This document shows positions 10,124 through 22,543 of a stretch of DNA of 64,000 bases, in pieces (the first letter of the stretch is position 1; the number at the start of each line of letters is the position of its first letter). The translations under genes and the position numbers were made by a program. Below the pieces are notes generated by a model, which was not told the origin of the DNA, did not search any database, and saw only the letters and a list, made by a program, of their open reading frames with translations. The stretch spans positions 15,463,569 to 15,527,568 of the forward strand of contig NC_049986.1 in assembly GCF_000003815.2 (NCBI RefSeq), written 5' to 3'. Source of the DNA: Branchiostoma floridae. Taxonomy: Eukaryota; Chordata; Leptocardii; Amphioxiformes; Branchiostomatidae.

Positions 10124-13100
10124 ATGGGGTACAAAGTTCTGTTGGCGACATTCCTTCTGGTCTGTGCGGGCGTGTGTCAAGGCGATACAACCAGGTACAC
10201 ACAACATATCATACTTGGAATTTTCTATATTTAAGTCTGCTGGGTGAAATCCGATTACCACCGGGGCTCCAATACTCGCTTCATAGTGTACAACACACCT
10301 ATTCTCTCCATGGTAACAGTGAAGACTCAGCGACAGTCTGTACCGGAGAGTGCGCTGAGTTCGAGCTGCTGTGCTCGACCCCAGAGTACGACGTGCGGCG
10401 GTACAAGAGCGCCCTCTGGGTGTCCACCACCATGCCGGACCTGTCCCTCTCCCAGGCCACCGCCAGGGGGCGGAAACGCTTACACGACTACTTCAGGGGT
10501 GCAAATGACAAAAGTAAGCCCTGTTTCAATTTTCATGTACATCACTGGTTGATGAACCAACAATTTCTGTACTGAATATAAACTCGACGAAGAACCAGTA
10601 AAATGATAGATCCATAACCTATGACTACGTTATGCAGAGACACCATATAGCCAAGCGACGTCGACCAATCAGAATGCTCCATTTCCCCCATAACCCAGGT
10701 CATTAATATCCCATAAACTACCCGCATCCGGGGTATAGGTCTCGTTCTCATGGTATTGTAAACCATTACTGAGCAGAGGAATCCTTACAACCCTGGGAAC
10801 GAGAGCCACAAAATGGCGCGCGGTTCAACTGAGACGAACAAAACGAGCGAATAGATCACAAACAGTGACGTTACGGAAAGCACAGGGAGTGAAAGTGAGA
10901 TTACACCTCAGGGCGGGTATTTAACCCTATATCAATAGGGTCATTAATGCTATATTTACAGGGCCATTAACCCTATATTGATATATTTTCAGGACTGAAA
11001 ACGTCGTACACCGCACCCATGGTGACACAGACCCGGGAGCCTTCTGAGAGTCCCGTTCGTGAAATCACAGTGTCCATGCCTCTTCCTAAAAAGGTGACAA
11101 AGAGCCCTCCAACTCCAACAGATTCCAGGGTACGTGTTGTAAATTATCATTGACCTTAAAATAAATGATAGAGCTATGATTCTCTTCAAGTTCATGAATT
11201 GTCTATGGTATCACTCCAGTGCTTGTTTATGCAATCACATTGTTTATGCAATCACTCCAGCGCTTATCTTCTGTGTGTTGCTTTGTTGATATGTAATCAT
11301 GAGGTTCCCAGTTCATTGCTTACTTTGAATGAACAGGCTACTCAAACTGCATCTCCTGTCCGTCCCAGGTGGTGATAGATCTTGTTCCAGAGACCATCAT
11401 GTATGTTAAGAAGTTCGGAGGGCGTTCTCCAAGTGTCGGCTTTGTCGCTGACCTGGAGGCCAAAAACTTCGCCAAGACCCTGAAGGCGAATAAGGAGCCA
11501 TTTCATAGGAATGACGGCTACTACTACGTCGCTCAGTATGACAGGTACTGTGAAATATTAAACAGAACTTAAAAATTGAATATTTTTCTTACAGTAGTGA
11601 ATGCGATGATATCTGTCATCATCATCATCACCGTGCATCCAGAATTCACCGTTGAGGTACTGTTAGATATAGGTGTTCCAGTATGGCCTGTAATTCATGA
11701 CAGTCCAATATCACTTTCTATCTTTTCGATGATGACATCTATAGCGCCATCCAAACAGTATAATCAAAAGTATATTTGCACATATATATATAACGCCAAA
11801 ATCTAAAGAATAGCCTAATAATACATTGGAATCGCCTTCGACAACTGACATGGTCTTCACGATGTAATATAGCCCAGACTCGTCCGACCACCAAATGAAC
11901 AACGAGATTTGGGTGTTCACCATGAACGAGAGGACGTACAAGTACCTGGAGTTCAATGACCTCACCACAGACGGACAGGGACTCCCGAAGTGTCTCCGTG
12001 GTAACGAGGAGCCCATGGTGTGGGAGAAAATGGACCAGAGTGACATCCCCCTCTTAACCCGGCAGCAGTGCCCTACAACGTACTGCCCAGGTATGTATTC
12101 GGATATGTCTGTTCTTGGAAGAGAATACTTAACAAGCTGCTGGAAGATAATTTAGTAACGTACGCTGCACCTTAGGCGCTTCCTTGTTGAAGTAAGATGA
12201 AATTTTGTTGATGCGTTAAATTCTTTGACCACATAAGAATAGATATATTTTTAAACCTGACACATTTATTGACACGCCTCTCTTTTCAGCATCCATAAAT
12301 TGCCCAAAAGAGGAGACAGAGAAAGTGGAGGGTATTGACGACATGACCATACGGCTGAAGCGCTTTGAGGGAGTCAGGACATTTGTCTACACAGCTCCCA
12401 CCTGCCACTATGACACCGCTATTCACGCTTCTCCGGGACCGTTGGCGAAGTCTCTAAATGCATCAGGTAAGAGACTTGAGACTTTTAGACTTTAAGACAC
12501 CAAGGTCGGCGAGGTATTGTGTAGAAATCATGAGGTTAATTTGTGTTGGAAGACCACCTAGGCTTTAACCTTTTGTTTTGGCATTGTTTTAAGATATTGG
12601 ATTGTTTTGAAGATTGTAAAATAGACTGCTAATGTTTCTCCCAAAATGTATTTGTCTACAGATATATCCCCTTCCGAGATCTCTCTAATGGCCACAGTCG
12701 TCATTGAGAAAAGAGAGGAGTTGGATGGGAAGAACAGCTGTCAGAAGTTCTTCAAAGGGATGTTTGTGACAGGCGGTGGAAAAGGGGGTCAATCGCGAGA
12801 GGTACGTTGATAAGTCTTGACAGAGGTCATTTCCAAAAGGAAAAAAGAAAGGACATGACTTGATTTAAACCAAAAATTGTTTGTCGTTTTCTCCACAGGA
12901 CGCAGAGATATCGATGAAGGAGGAAGCTGGCTTGCAGACGCCGAAGACAGTAGCAGCGATACATCAGGGAGGGGATTCTGTTTCAGGGTAAATCAAAGTC
13001 TGTGATGCAAGAAATACATCACAGGGCAGTTACTATCAATAGATGTTATTATTATAATTACGTGATGAGTTTTATCCCATCATCCCTTAACGTCAGATCG

Positions 13101-14098
13101 ATATCATATTCATTGTTTGTTTTCCGTCACTCATTAGAATATACTCCAAGTAGACATTCCCTTATGTATCAATCCGCTATTTCTTACCATCAAAACTATA
13201 TCAAATTATGTTCATTCTTTATTTTCATCACATATTAGACACTACTCCAAGTGTTTCGGTGGCAATGCCTACTACGAGCCGACTATCATCACATCCACGG
13301 CCAAGATGCTCATGGAACGACTCAAGGACAAGAAGAAGTGTTTCCTGGGTGACCACATCAGCGTGGTCGAATACCATCCGCAGTCCAGGCTGTTTGATCA
13401 TCACAACGAGGTTCTTTAAACTGTTTTTATAATCATATTCGTTCATCTTTAAATTACCGATGCAGGATAACAGGCGAGCAAATAACGATTCGGGTCTGGT
13501 AACGTTGAGACGCCAGGTTCTGTAGATATGAAGCTACGTTTCTGGTTGTCTGTAGTTGATGGTCACGCTTGGAGCTCGAAATTCCTTCGTCTGACACCGA
13601 ATAAACACTCAAAGGCCTCAGAGTTGTTAGGATAATCACAATACACTGCGCCGTTATGTCAATTCTTCACCACATGGGTATAAATGGCGTAGATGATTAT
13701 CCTTGTATTATTCTTAAATTTTATCTTACGGACAGGAAATCTGTGGCTGCCTTTAACGTCAGTTAGTTATTTAGAATCCTAAATTTCTAACCACCACTGA
13801 CTTTCAGGTCATCGTTGACCGGGTCACGGACTGCAGTGACCAGGAGGGCCGTCCGGAGTTCACCTTCCACCTCCCCGTGAGTAAAGACTACAGCCGGACT
13901 GGAGGGAAGCCGTCGGTTGGCCACCGATGTGACACTCATGAGTGCACAGAACACGCAGTCATCATGAGGCTGGAGAACAACCTGGACATGATTGAGTATA
14001 AACCAGGTATCCAGCGTTAAACAGCTTGACCCACATAAGCACCTTAACTACTGTTTGAACTATATATAACAGAGTATTACGCCCCAAAATGACATATA

Positions 14099-14156
<58 letters not shown>

Positions 14157-17100
14157 CGTATATACTAGCATATGTTACACGGTGTGTCAGGACCTTATTG
14201 CAAGCGTTCACTTTCTATAATAACAACATGTAGTTGGTCTCTTTCACTAGTTCCTACTGTAGTGTATGGTCATATTGAAGTATAGACCGTTAAAGCACAT
14301 ACCTTTTATTAGATACCTCTCAAGTTCACTATCAGCTCACATATCACAACAATTGATATTCAAGCAGATCAATGCCAAACATGTTAACTATTGGTACACA
14401 GTAGCTAATTCATAAAGATACATCTCATGTCCGCAGAGTCCTGTGGAATATTTATTTCTCCTCAGCAAAGTGGATTCACGCCACGGGAGCCTCTAAATCC
14501 TGCAGCGACACCGAAGGGTTTCACAAGGCGTTGAGCTCGCTCTTACTGTATTTGAATGGGGGAAATGGGGACAAGTCAATGGTTGACATGACCAAACCGC
14601 TGTATGCTAAGGTGAGTTGTATTTGAAATATCATTTACCCAACATATGCAGTATAATCCATATTAATAATGATCGAATTGGGGATATTTCAATGATCCCT
14701 AACCTATATATTTTCACGTCAAATGTCCAGCTTTGTCCAAGCACAATCAAAGTCAAAATGCGTTGCTTGAACGCGTTGACAAACACCCCTCTGTGACTAA
14801 GACAGTCAATTGGGCATTAATTCTTCTTTCAATCTGGATTGGTATTACACAGGTAAACATGAGCAGCCCGGGTCCATCAAAGTGTGACTGGTTCACCACT
14901 GCGTCCACATCGGTACCAGAGAACTATACAGATGAAACGCCAAAGCCCATCGACGATACTGTAAGCACGGTCTACAATGAGAATACATGAAAATTTGTTG
15001 TGTTTTCGTCGTTCGATCTCACGTAAAGAAATGCTATATTTTGGCTCATCGTTGGTTCTATCAAGTAATTTGAATTTTCTGTCTTGCTTCAGGTTAACCT
15101 GCATTTGCTGCATACAACTGCTCCTATGCTTCAGCTATAATTTATGTAATGTTGTCATCAATGTTATCTAATACTACTTACAGTTATTATTTTTCTTGCA
15201 GGTCGCCGTGCGTCCTGGTGTAAAGAACAGTTTTTTCCTGTCTCTGTACAAGGGGAAATACGTGCCAGCTAAGCTGAGGCAGCACGTAATGGAAATGTTT
15301 GAGACACTAGACAATCTCAAACCCTTCGGAGTTGACTACGATCCTGGAGTAAGTTTTTAACCGAAATAACTAAAAAGAGAAATTTTAAAACTGAACTGTT
15401 TAAAACTGAAGATAGATTTATCACAGATACTCCTTCTGGTACCCTGTGACATTTATTCCAATTTATCATTTTTCTTGCTGTTCTTAATGACGCCCTAGCC
15501 TGGGTATGATTTTGCAGGACATCTGGCTTGGTGGCTATGACAGCTTAGACAAAGACGACAGGCTCTTCGAATTTGCCGTAGCGCGGAAAACGGTACGTCA
15601 CCTTGTAGAGTGGTTCTTTGTTGCATCTATGCCATTATTGATTTTCTTTCCTAGTACAAATGGCTGAGTATTACGTAAAAGGAATATGGTAATGTCAAAA
15701 TGATGAATAAATACGTGTGTTGTACATATATACACACTGCAACACATGCAGTTTACAGCAAAAGAAAGTTGAGTTAAGAACTATATATATATACTCTACT
15801 AACTAAAGTGAAGTCGACTTCTAACATCTAAATGCCAAATTAATATCTATTGTGCCTTGTATACCTAGAAAAAGATTATGCCTCTTTTAGTGTGATCCGC
15901 ATGATACCACAAAGCTACGAAAATGGTATAGATTGCACAAATATCCAAGTCAATAATATCCTCACTCTGAAACTGTGCTATGATATAATTTTTATATTGT
16001 TTTCCATAAGGCTTCCAAAGATGACATCGCGACGTCCACAGAAGCAGGCGATGAAAAGGAACGTAAGGAAGACGCTTCAGACGGGAAGGTGGCTCTTCCG
16101 AAGCCGGAGGGCTGCAGCGAGTCTGTCTGTCCGACTGTCTACGTCACCAAAAACCACAGCAACTTCATGGAGCTGCTGCTTCCAAGTCGTGAGGATACAT
16201 TATATATTATAATGTTAAGTATGATTATAATCAGTATGATAATAGCTAGTATAATCTTATAAATATTCAGTGACATCCATTCCAATACACTGTGATGCAA
16301 ACAGATATAAACGTGTATATTATTTATAATGACTTAAACATGAAGGTAGAAGCGTGTGCCACCGGACCAAGCTATGTGGAGAACACCAATCATCCGGCAG
16401 ACAGCTCCTCAGGCCCATCCTAGCGTATCTCAATGGTGACAACAGCGCCAACAAGAAGATCAAGGACTTCGCTGTCCCACTGCTTAAGGTATATCATGGA
16501 TGATATTTTTACTATTAGGAATATCTCATCTCATGTTAAAACAGACAAAAGATCAATTCCCTTTTATATGACTTTATTAACCATTTAACTTTCTTGTACT
16601 CATCGTAGTTTTGTGTCTTCTGATGTCTGTACACCCCCTCCCAAGAGCATCCCATCTCAGCAAGGTCTCGCCCCACAGTTCTCCTTCATGGAAGTTTCAA
16701 AATAAGCAAGATGATAAATTCAGTTTGGCAGATTTGTGGCTGATTTATGTATTCAAGGAAATCTTAAAATTCTTAACGGCAGAATAGCCGGTGATCTACA
16801 AGGAAAATTCACGTGTCATCAGCCAAACGGTAGCAGCACTGTTGATTATGTAATATGCAACCAACCGCTTCTAGAACACATTTTATTTTTTCGAGTTAAC
16901 CCCCTAACCACATTCTCTGATCACTGCATGTTATCTGTTGTCTTACGTACAAAATCCTCAAATCACCCTGCCAAAGAGAAACAGATAAGTGGAAACAGCA
17001 AACCTCTCTCTAAAAGATTCCATTGGAATGAAACCTCTGCACAAAAGTTTTTTCAATCCCTCAGCCAACCACACATTATAGATAGACTTAATAACCTTTC

Positions 17101-20100
17101 ACTTAGAGGAACCAAAAGCGCAGCCCACGACATTGAAAACTACGTCTCGGATCTCAGCTCAGTATTAAGAGATGTCGGTTACAAATCATTGTGTTTAAAG
17201 ATTAATAGAAAACGGCCAAGGAAAATAAAAAACAAGAAATGGTTTGACAAAAGCTGTTGTGAAATGAAACGGGAGCTAAAAAATCTGGCATCTTTACTCG
17301 AGAAAAATCCACAGAACTCAGACGTGAGAGGAAGGTTTTTTAAAAGGAAAAAAGAATATAGAAAACTATTAAAAAAAAAGAAACGAGACTTTCATCAACA
17401 AATCGTTAACCAACTGTCCTCTTTGAGGGAAGAAAACCCAAACGCGTTTTGGAACTTATTGAAGAAACTGAAGTCAGAGAAAACACAAGAGCCAAGTTCT
17501 CAAATAACGGATGAGGCGTGGTTAAAACATTTTAATAGAATAGACAAATCTTCCTTCAGTGACTCAGAAACTTCAACTAATAACTCAACAAATGTTCAAA
17601 CTCATTTTCCCTCCCCTCTCCCTCCTACAGAGAATTCCTTTTTGGACTCTCTGATATCAGCTAAGGAACTGGATATAGCCATCTCCAAACTAAAAAACAG
17701 CAAATCTAGTGGTAGTGATATGATTACAAATGAAATGCTGAAGTGTGGTAAACCAATCCTACAAAAAACACTGCTTCATCTCTGTTTGCAAAACGGATAC
17801 TTTCCCAAAGAATGGTCACTTAGTCATATAGTACCAATACACAAGTCAGGTGATACCTCAGTCCCAGACAACTATCGGGGTATCTCCATTATGAGTTGTC
17901 TGGGGAAATTATTCTCGTCCATTTTGAATACTCGTCTTGTGAACTATGCGGAACAGAACAGCCTTTTTAAACCTCAACAGGCCGGTTTTAGAAAAAACTA
18001 TAGAACGTCTGATAATCTTTTCGTATTAACTACTTTAGTAAGCAAATATCTCAGTCAAAATTCACGTCTTTACGCATGCTTTGTTGATTTTAGCAAAGCT
18101 TTCGACTCTGTTTGGCGAGAGGGTCTCCTGTTCAAATTGAATAATCTTGGAATAGGAGGAAACTTCCTATCGACCATAAAAGACATGTATTCCAAAACTA
18201 ATAACTGTATCAAAACCAACAATCGTCTTACCGAAACATTTGTAACTAACTGCGGGGTTCGACAAGGCTGTAATCTGAGTCCAATTTGTTCATTAGTGAT
18301 ATAGTATCTGAATTTGATAACTTTTCTAGCAATTCTCCTATTCTGTACAACATGAAAGTGCCATGTCTTTTATATGCCGATGACTTGGTTATCTTCTCAG
18401 AATCCCAACAAGGCTTACAGTCCTCCCTACTTAGACTAGAACAATATTGTAAATCATGGAAGCTGAAGGTTAACCTGAAAAAGACAAAGGTTATTGTATT
18501 TACAAAGGGAGGCCGCTTACCGAAAGATTGTAGTTTTTTGTTTGATAATAATGCTTTAGAAATAGTAACATCTTATTGTTATCTAGGTATTGTTGTATCC
18601 TCAGCTGGCACATTCAAAGCCAACAGCAAATACTTATACAGCAAGGGATTGAAAGCTCTATTTGGAATTAGACAATCATTAGACAAAGCAGACGCACCAT
18701 TATCAGTTAAAAACAAACTCTTCGACACTTGTGTTAAACCTATTTTGTTATATGGATCTGAAATTTGGAGCTCATTCAAAAGTCCTATATCTTGTCCTAT
18801 TGAAACAGTGCACTTGAAATTTTGTAAACACTCACTTAATGTTCCGAAAACTGCATCTAACCTTGCTGTACGCGCTGAATTAGGGAGGTATCCTATCCAA
18901 CTTGGAAGCCCCTCCCCTTAAACGCCCACGTCAAATATTTCCATTAGAATTCAAGACAGAATGTGCCCAGCTGAGAGTCTGCAGGCAGACGCTCTCTTAT
19001 GTCAGCTTAATCTAGATTCATCAGGTACCAAATGTTGGGCATCTGGTGTTCGCAAAACTTTGGAGGAGTGTGGTTACCCTTTTGTTTGGCAAGCCCGTAA
19101 GTCAACAGATCCAAACATATCCCACCTAATTTCTGCAATCCAACAACGACTGAATGATATTTATTTCCAGAATTTTCTAACCAACATTCATAATGATAAT
19201 AAAGGTTTACGTGCGAAAAACAAACTCCGAACGTACAGACTACTGAAATCCACATACAATGAAGAGCAGTATTTGAAAATCACAAACATTCGGCATAGAA
19301 CTACCATTGCCAAACTAAGAATCAGTTGCCACCGACTGCGAATTGAATCGGGAAGGCACAGCCGCACTCCTCTAGAACAAAGAATCTGCCAATTTTGTAC
19401 CTCAAACATGGTAGAAGATGAAGTGCACTTCACTGTTGATTGCGATATGTATGCGAATGATAGAAATACTCTATTTAGTTATATAGAAAGTAGATTCCCT
19501 CATTTTAGACACATGAGTAGCACTGACAAGTTTATATTTCTCATGCGTTTTGACAAACCGACAATAGCGAAACCCATACAGTCCTACATTTTCACTATTA
19601 CCAAGAAGCGAGAAGAAGCCGAACTTTTGTGTTAGACTAGATTTGTGACACTTTTATGTATGTATATAACCTGATTTGTTGTGACCTGTACTTAGCCCGG
19701 TTGGGCAAAATTGTACAATAAAGGTCTTCATTCATTCATTCAAATGACATGCTAACGTTGATGGCACGTTGAATGGCGTCCCACCTCAGGTTAGACTCTA
19801 CTCCGCTGAAGAGGAGGAGAAGGGCATCTCTCCGTGCGAGCGTGAGTACCAGGCCTGCGTCAGACTGCCTGATGAGTACAAGGACATACCGGAGCCAAAT
19901 AACAAAGAGGTAAGTTAAGCTACCAACAACATGCTTGCACACACGCCTTCGTTACATTAGCTGATGATATAGAAATCCTGCGTAAATATTGTTTTAGTTA
20001 TTACCCAACGCACCCTATAAGTATGCGACATTGTGCTTTTTCCTAGCTCATTCAAACATTCAATCTTCAGTTTGAGTTGAAGACCAATATTTTGCTGGCT

Positions 20101-20943
20101 ACAAATACATACATGTTCGGTACTGACTCTGTTCCTGTTCTGAACTGACGTGCAGCTACGCATATTTACTGCAACTGGCAACTTTCACGGATACGGCATC
20201 GCCGTGAGGGGCCATGTCTCTGAGGCTGTAGCATCAGAAGCAACTTCGACCTTGATGCAGACACTCGACGAGGAAAACGTCCCGTATGATAAGGCAAGTG
20301 AAAACTGTCGACATGATATGTTCATTATAATTAATCGCTTTTTTGTTGGTTGGTTTTCCTGTTTGTTTATTTTCCTCGCGATCTCTTCCTGTCATTGACC
20401 ATATATGTTAGAATTTTCGTCGAGGTAAAAATGTCTTTATTGCCACTGTTTTCTTACCCTAGACTTGGTTGGCCTATTTCTCATACGATAAGCCACTCGC
20501 TAATCCTCCGGAGAAGATCACGTACTTCATCTTCATCAAGAAGGACGAGGACATAGGAGAAGGTGGTAAACATGTTTACGGAAAACTACTTGAAACTTTT
20601 TGATTGTACGTGAAACAAGCATGAGGCATGCATGTAGAACGTGATATCTGACACGTTAATTGCTACGGCAGCTTCTCTTAGCTTACTCGAACAGATTCTC
20701 TCCTCTGCAAGTTATTAATAACACAATAATCTTCCTGTTTCTTATAAGGAGATCCCTTAAAATTATATCTATTGCTTAAGGAGCGTTTTCCCTTCGAGCT
20801 GCCTTGATTGTGCTTCAGTCCAAGCCGAATCTGTCTATATCTGTCATTGCGTAATCTCCATATTCGCCATCTAATTACAATCTCCTTTGGTGTCTTTCTT
20901 TGCAGGGTCTGAAGAAGGGAACTCAAACGAGACGGAGAACTAG
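10124..20943 (+). CDS. Copy B: secreted protein with four SOUL/HEBP-like domains (complete, 20 exons)
   Basis: Exons: 10124-10194, 10320-10513, 10993-11129, 11369-11544, 11873-12090, 12290-12466, 12662-12801, 12899-12987, 13239-13410, 13808-14006, 14466-14611, 14853-14960, 15202-15348, 15518-15592, 16011-16188, 16346-16488, 19790-19909, 20156-20293, 20463-20562, 20906-20943. They sum to 2766 nt, or 921 residues, with no internal stop. The start is the first ATG of a hydrophobic signal peptide (MGYKVLLATFLLVCAGVCQG). Domain 1 (about 27-215) has the SOUL hallmarks YDVRRYKSALWVST, SYTAPMVTQ and MYVKKFGG. Domain 2 (about 225-458) is divergent but keeps YSKCFGGNAYYEP. Domains 3 (459-683) and 4 (684-908) follow, each encoded by five exons. 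Many paired cysteines and NxS/T sites fit an extracellular protein. SOUL proteins bind heme or porphyrins; the ligand here is unknown. Intron 16 holds a LINE; intron 18 has a GC donor. Confidence 0.88.
14101..14150. repeat. (AT)n microsatellite
   Basis: Uninterrupted AT dinucleotides occupy part of intron 10 of copy B. Copies A and C have no such run at the matching place, so it expanded after duplication. Confidence 0.95.
16736..18304 (+). pseudogene. LINE ORF, endonuclease end to first half of reverse transcriptase
   Basis: This 522-codon stretch begins in the endonuclease C-terminus (about residues 25-70), passes through a Lys/Glu-rich linker and enters the reverse transcriptase fingers and palm. 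The catalytic-region motifs FVDFSKAFDSVW and GVRQGCNLSP are intact. The ATG at 16736 is internal to the element. The frame then runs into a premature stop at 18302 just after the GVRQGCNLSP motif. The break looks like a short deletion between similar CAATTTGTTC-type words. This copy cannot make an intact enzyme. Confidence 0.85.
18286..18921 (+). pseudogene. LINE ORF continuation: reverse transcriptase YADD region and thumb
   Basis: Continuation of the same reverse transcriptase in a shifted frame. It carries the catalytic LLYADDLVIFSES motif and the downstream KLKVNLKKTKVIVF and SYCYLGIVVSSAGTF motifs common to LINE enzymes. It ends at a stop at 18919-18921 that conserved elements would not have, marking a second frame break. 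Confidence 0.85.
18961..19635 (+). pseudogene. LINE ORF C-terminal segment with CCHC-like finger
   Basis: Third fragment of the LINE protein. It contains a basic stretch and the finger CQFCTSNMVEDEVHFTVDC (CX2C...HX4C spacing), usual at the C-terminus of LINE polyproteins. The stop at 19633 precedes a short 3' end with AATAAA and CATT repeats. Confidence 0.8.
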
Positions 20944-21132
20944 AAATTGACCTGCAACGGAAAGCGATGAAAGGACCACAGACTTATAGATGTGCCCGAA
21001 AAAGAGCAATGACGATGATACAGACACTGATAGACACCGACATCTTTAAACGTTGCTTGCAATACCATAACGTACACCCAGTACACGCCAGCCAAATGAC
21101 TCGGTATATCAATCTACATTGATGTTCTTTCC

Positions 21133-21138
21133 AATAAA
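21133..21138 (+). terminator. Polyadenylation signal of copy B
   Basis: AATAAA lies 190 bases after the stop, at the position equivalent to the signal of copy A. Confidence 0.65.
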
Positions 21139-22543
21139 AAGAGAATTTCGTGCAATGTAAGATCAACGTGTGTGGCCTGTTCTTACATGCACCCTCTTGT
21201 GTCCACTCACCCAGGGGAGATCAAGAGTCCACCAATATGTATTTTCCACGCCCTCTTTATCTCATACTACAAGTCACGATAAGGCGGCGCTTGTTTAGAG
21301 CGCCTTCCCTGTTATACACACATTCAAAGGTTTTAAAAGCAGAATCTTTGCTAAACGGTGGCAAAAATGATGATGAAGAACTAATGGTCTATGTTCTGAG
21401 CTGTTACTGGGTTTACTAGATATAGGAAGAAGATAAGGTCTTCAACACACTCCATTGTGAAAAAGTAGCCATCGCGATGTTTGGTTATTAAACACAATAC
21501 CATTGTGTGGAATCACAAGGTTCGGACCATTCAGTGTCCTACATTTTAGTCGACCTTTAAACCCACACGTGTCTTCACTGGCTGAGTGTGAACAACAGGA
21601 CAGCAAAGGTTAGTTCTGACACTCTTCCTCGTACCTTGCGTCTTTTACATATTTTTAGAAGCAGATATGTTGTTGCCTTTGTCCTTAGCTTTTTGGCGGA
21701 TTTATGCACGCATTACTGCATGTTATACCTGTCCATCGTCCATTAAACTGTGTTAATCTGACTTCAAACCCACTACCCTAACCCCTACATGGTCCTCTGA
21801 CAACGCCCCTTATCTGTCATTCAAAATACATGTACAATCCCACAACCAATTCTCATTGGGTCGCGATGCAAATGATACAATTGTTCTTCCTGAGACTTGT
21901 TATGCAAAATTCTTCACCTTCTATGCTGTTGGATTTCTAAAATAATTTTTCCGCCATGCAGTATTCTGGATCAATCTCAGTAAGACGCTCGTTGGGACGG
22001 GGTGGGAAGTGATGCCCAACATCACTCACTGAAACAGACGTCTACTCCAATAATTTTTTTTGCATTAAAGTTTGCCATTCTTGATTTAGTTAGGGGCATT
22101 TTAGCACAAAATCACTGTTCAATATAGTCTTGCCTATGAGGAACCCATAGTGCGTGTAATGATTAACAATATTAATCTGTGTCATTCAGTATGTCCAGAA
22201 CATCCTAAACTATGTTGAAAATAACCACTGAAAAGTTACTTAGGAAGTGAACTGTGTATTAACAGACACTTAAGTGTCAAGATTAAGTGTCAAAAAATGT
22301 TACATATGTAGAGATTATGGGTTAAACCATTTTTTATTATTTATTACAAATAACGTTACACAACATAAAGAGAACTATCCAAATCATAAAGCTATACCAA
22401 AACCTGATACAGAGGAAATGTATCTAAGATAGAGTATAGAACAAACAGAGGATCATATATCAGTTGTAGATAACCTTCCCCATTTTCCTTGGTGCTCGTC
22501 AAGTGGGATAAACAATTGTAAACGCTCTACAACACAGGTAAGC
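21139..22543. other. Intergenic spacer between copies B and C
   Basis: The first ~400 bp are homologous to the spacer after copy A. Beyond about 21.6 kb the sequence is unlike the A-B spacer. No coding potential was seen. The copy C promoter should lie near the right end; no core promoter motif could be assigned. As in copy B, a potential 3' splice site (acacag) lies just before the start codon. Confidence 0.6.

Larger units (their letters stand above)
16724..19744 (+). mobile_element. 5'-truncated, frame-broken non-LTR retrotransposon (LINE) in copy B intron 16
   Basis: About 3.0 kb interrupts intron 16. Copies A and C have continuous sequence across the site (near 7391 and 30375), which fixes the boundaries. 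The element starts inside the C-terminal part of an APE-type endonuclease (STVDYVI and FSDH motifs), so it is 5'-truncated as usual for target-primed reverse transcription. It continues through a reverse transcriptase (YRGISIMSCLGK, FVDFSKAFDSVW, GVRQGCNLSP, YADD) and a C-terminal CCHC-like finger (CQFC...H...C). It ends with AATAAAGGTC and short CATT repeats. This order fits the CR1/L2/Daphne-like part of the LINE tree; the clade is not assigned. No clean target-site duplication could be recognised. Confidence 0.9.

Noticed and set aside
10640-10860. Conserved intronic block in copies B and C (also 23460-23740) as a regulatory element or ncRNA
   Set aside because: Its similarity is explained by recent duplication of the whole gene; copy A lacks that part for comparison and D does not show it.
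16736-18304. LINE ORF as a host gene exon
   Set aside because: Its motifs are those of a retrotransposon polyprotein, and copies A and C lack the insertion.
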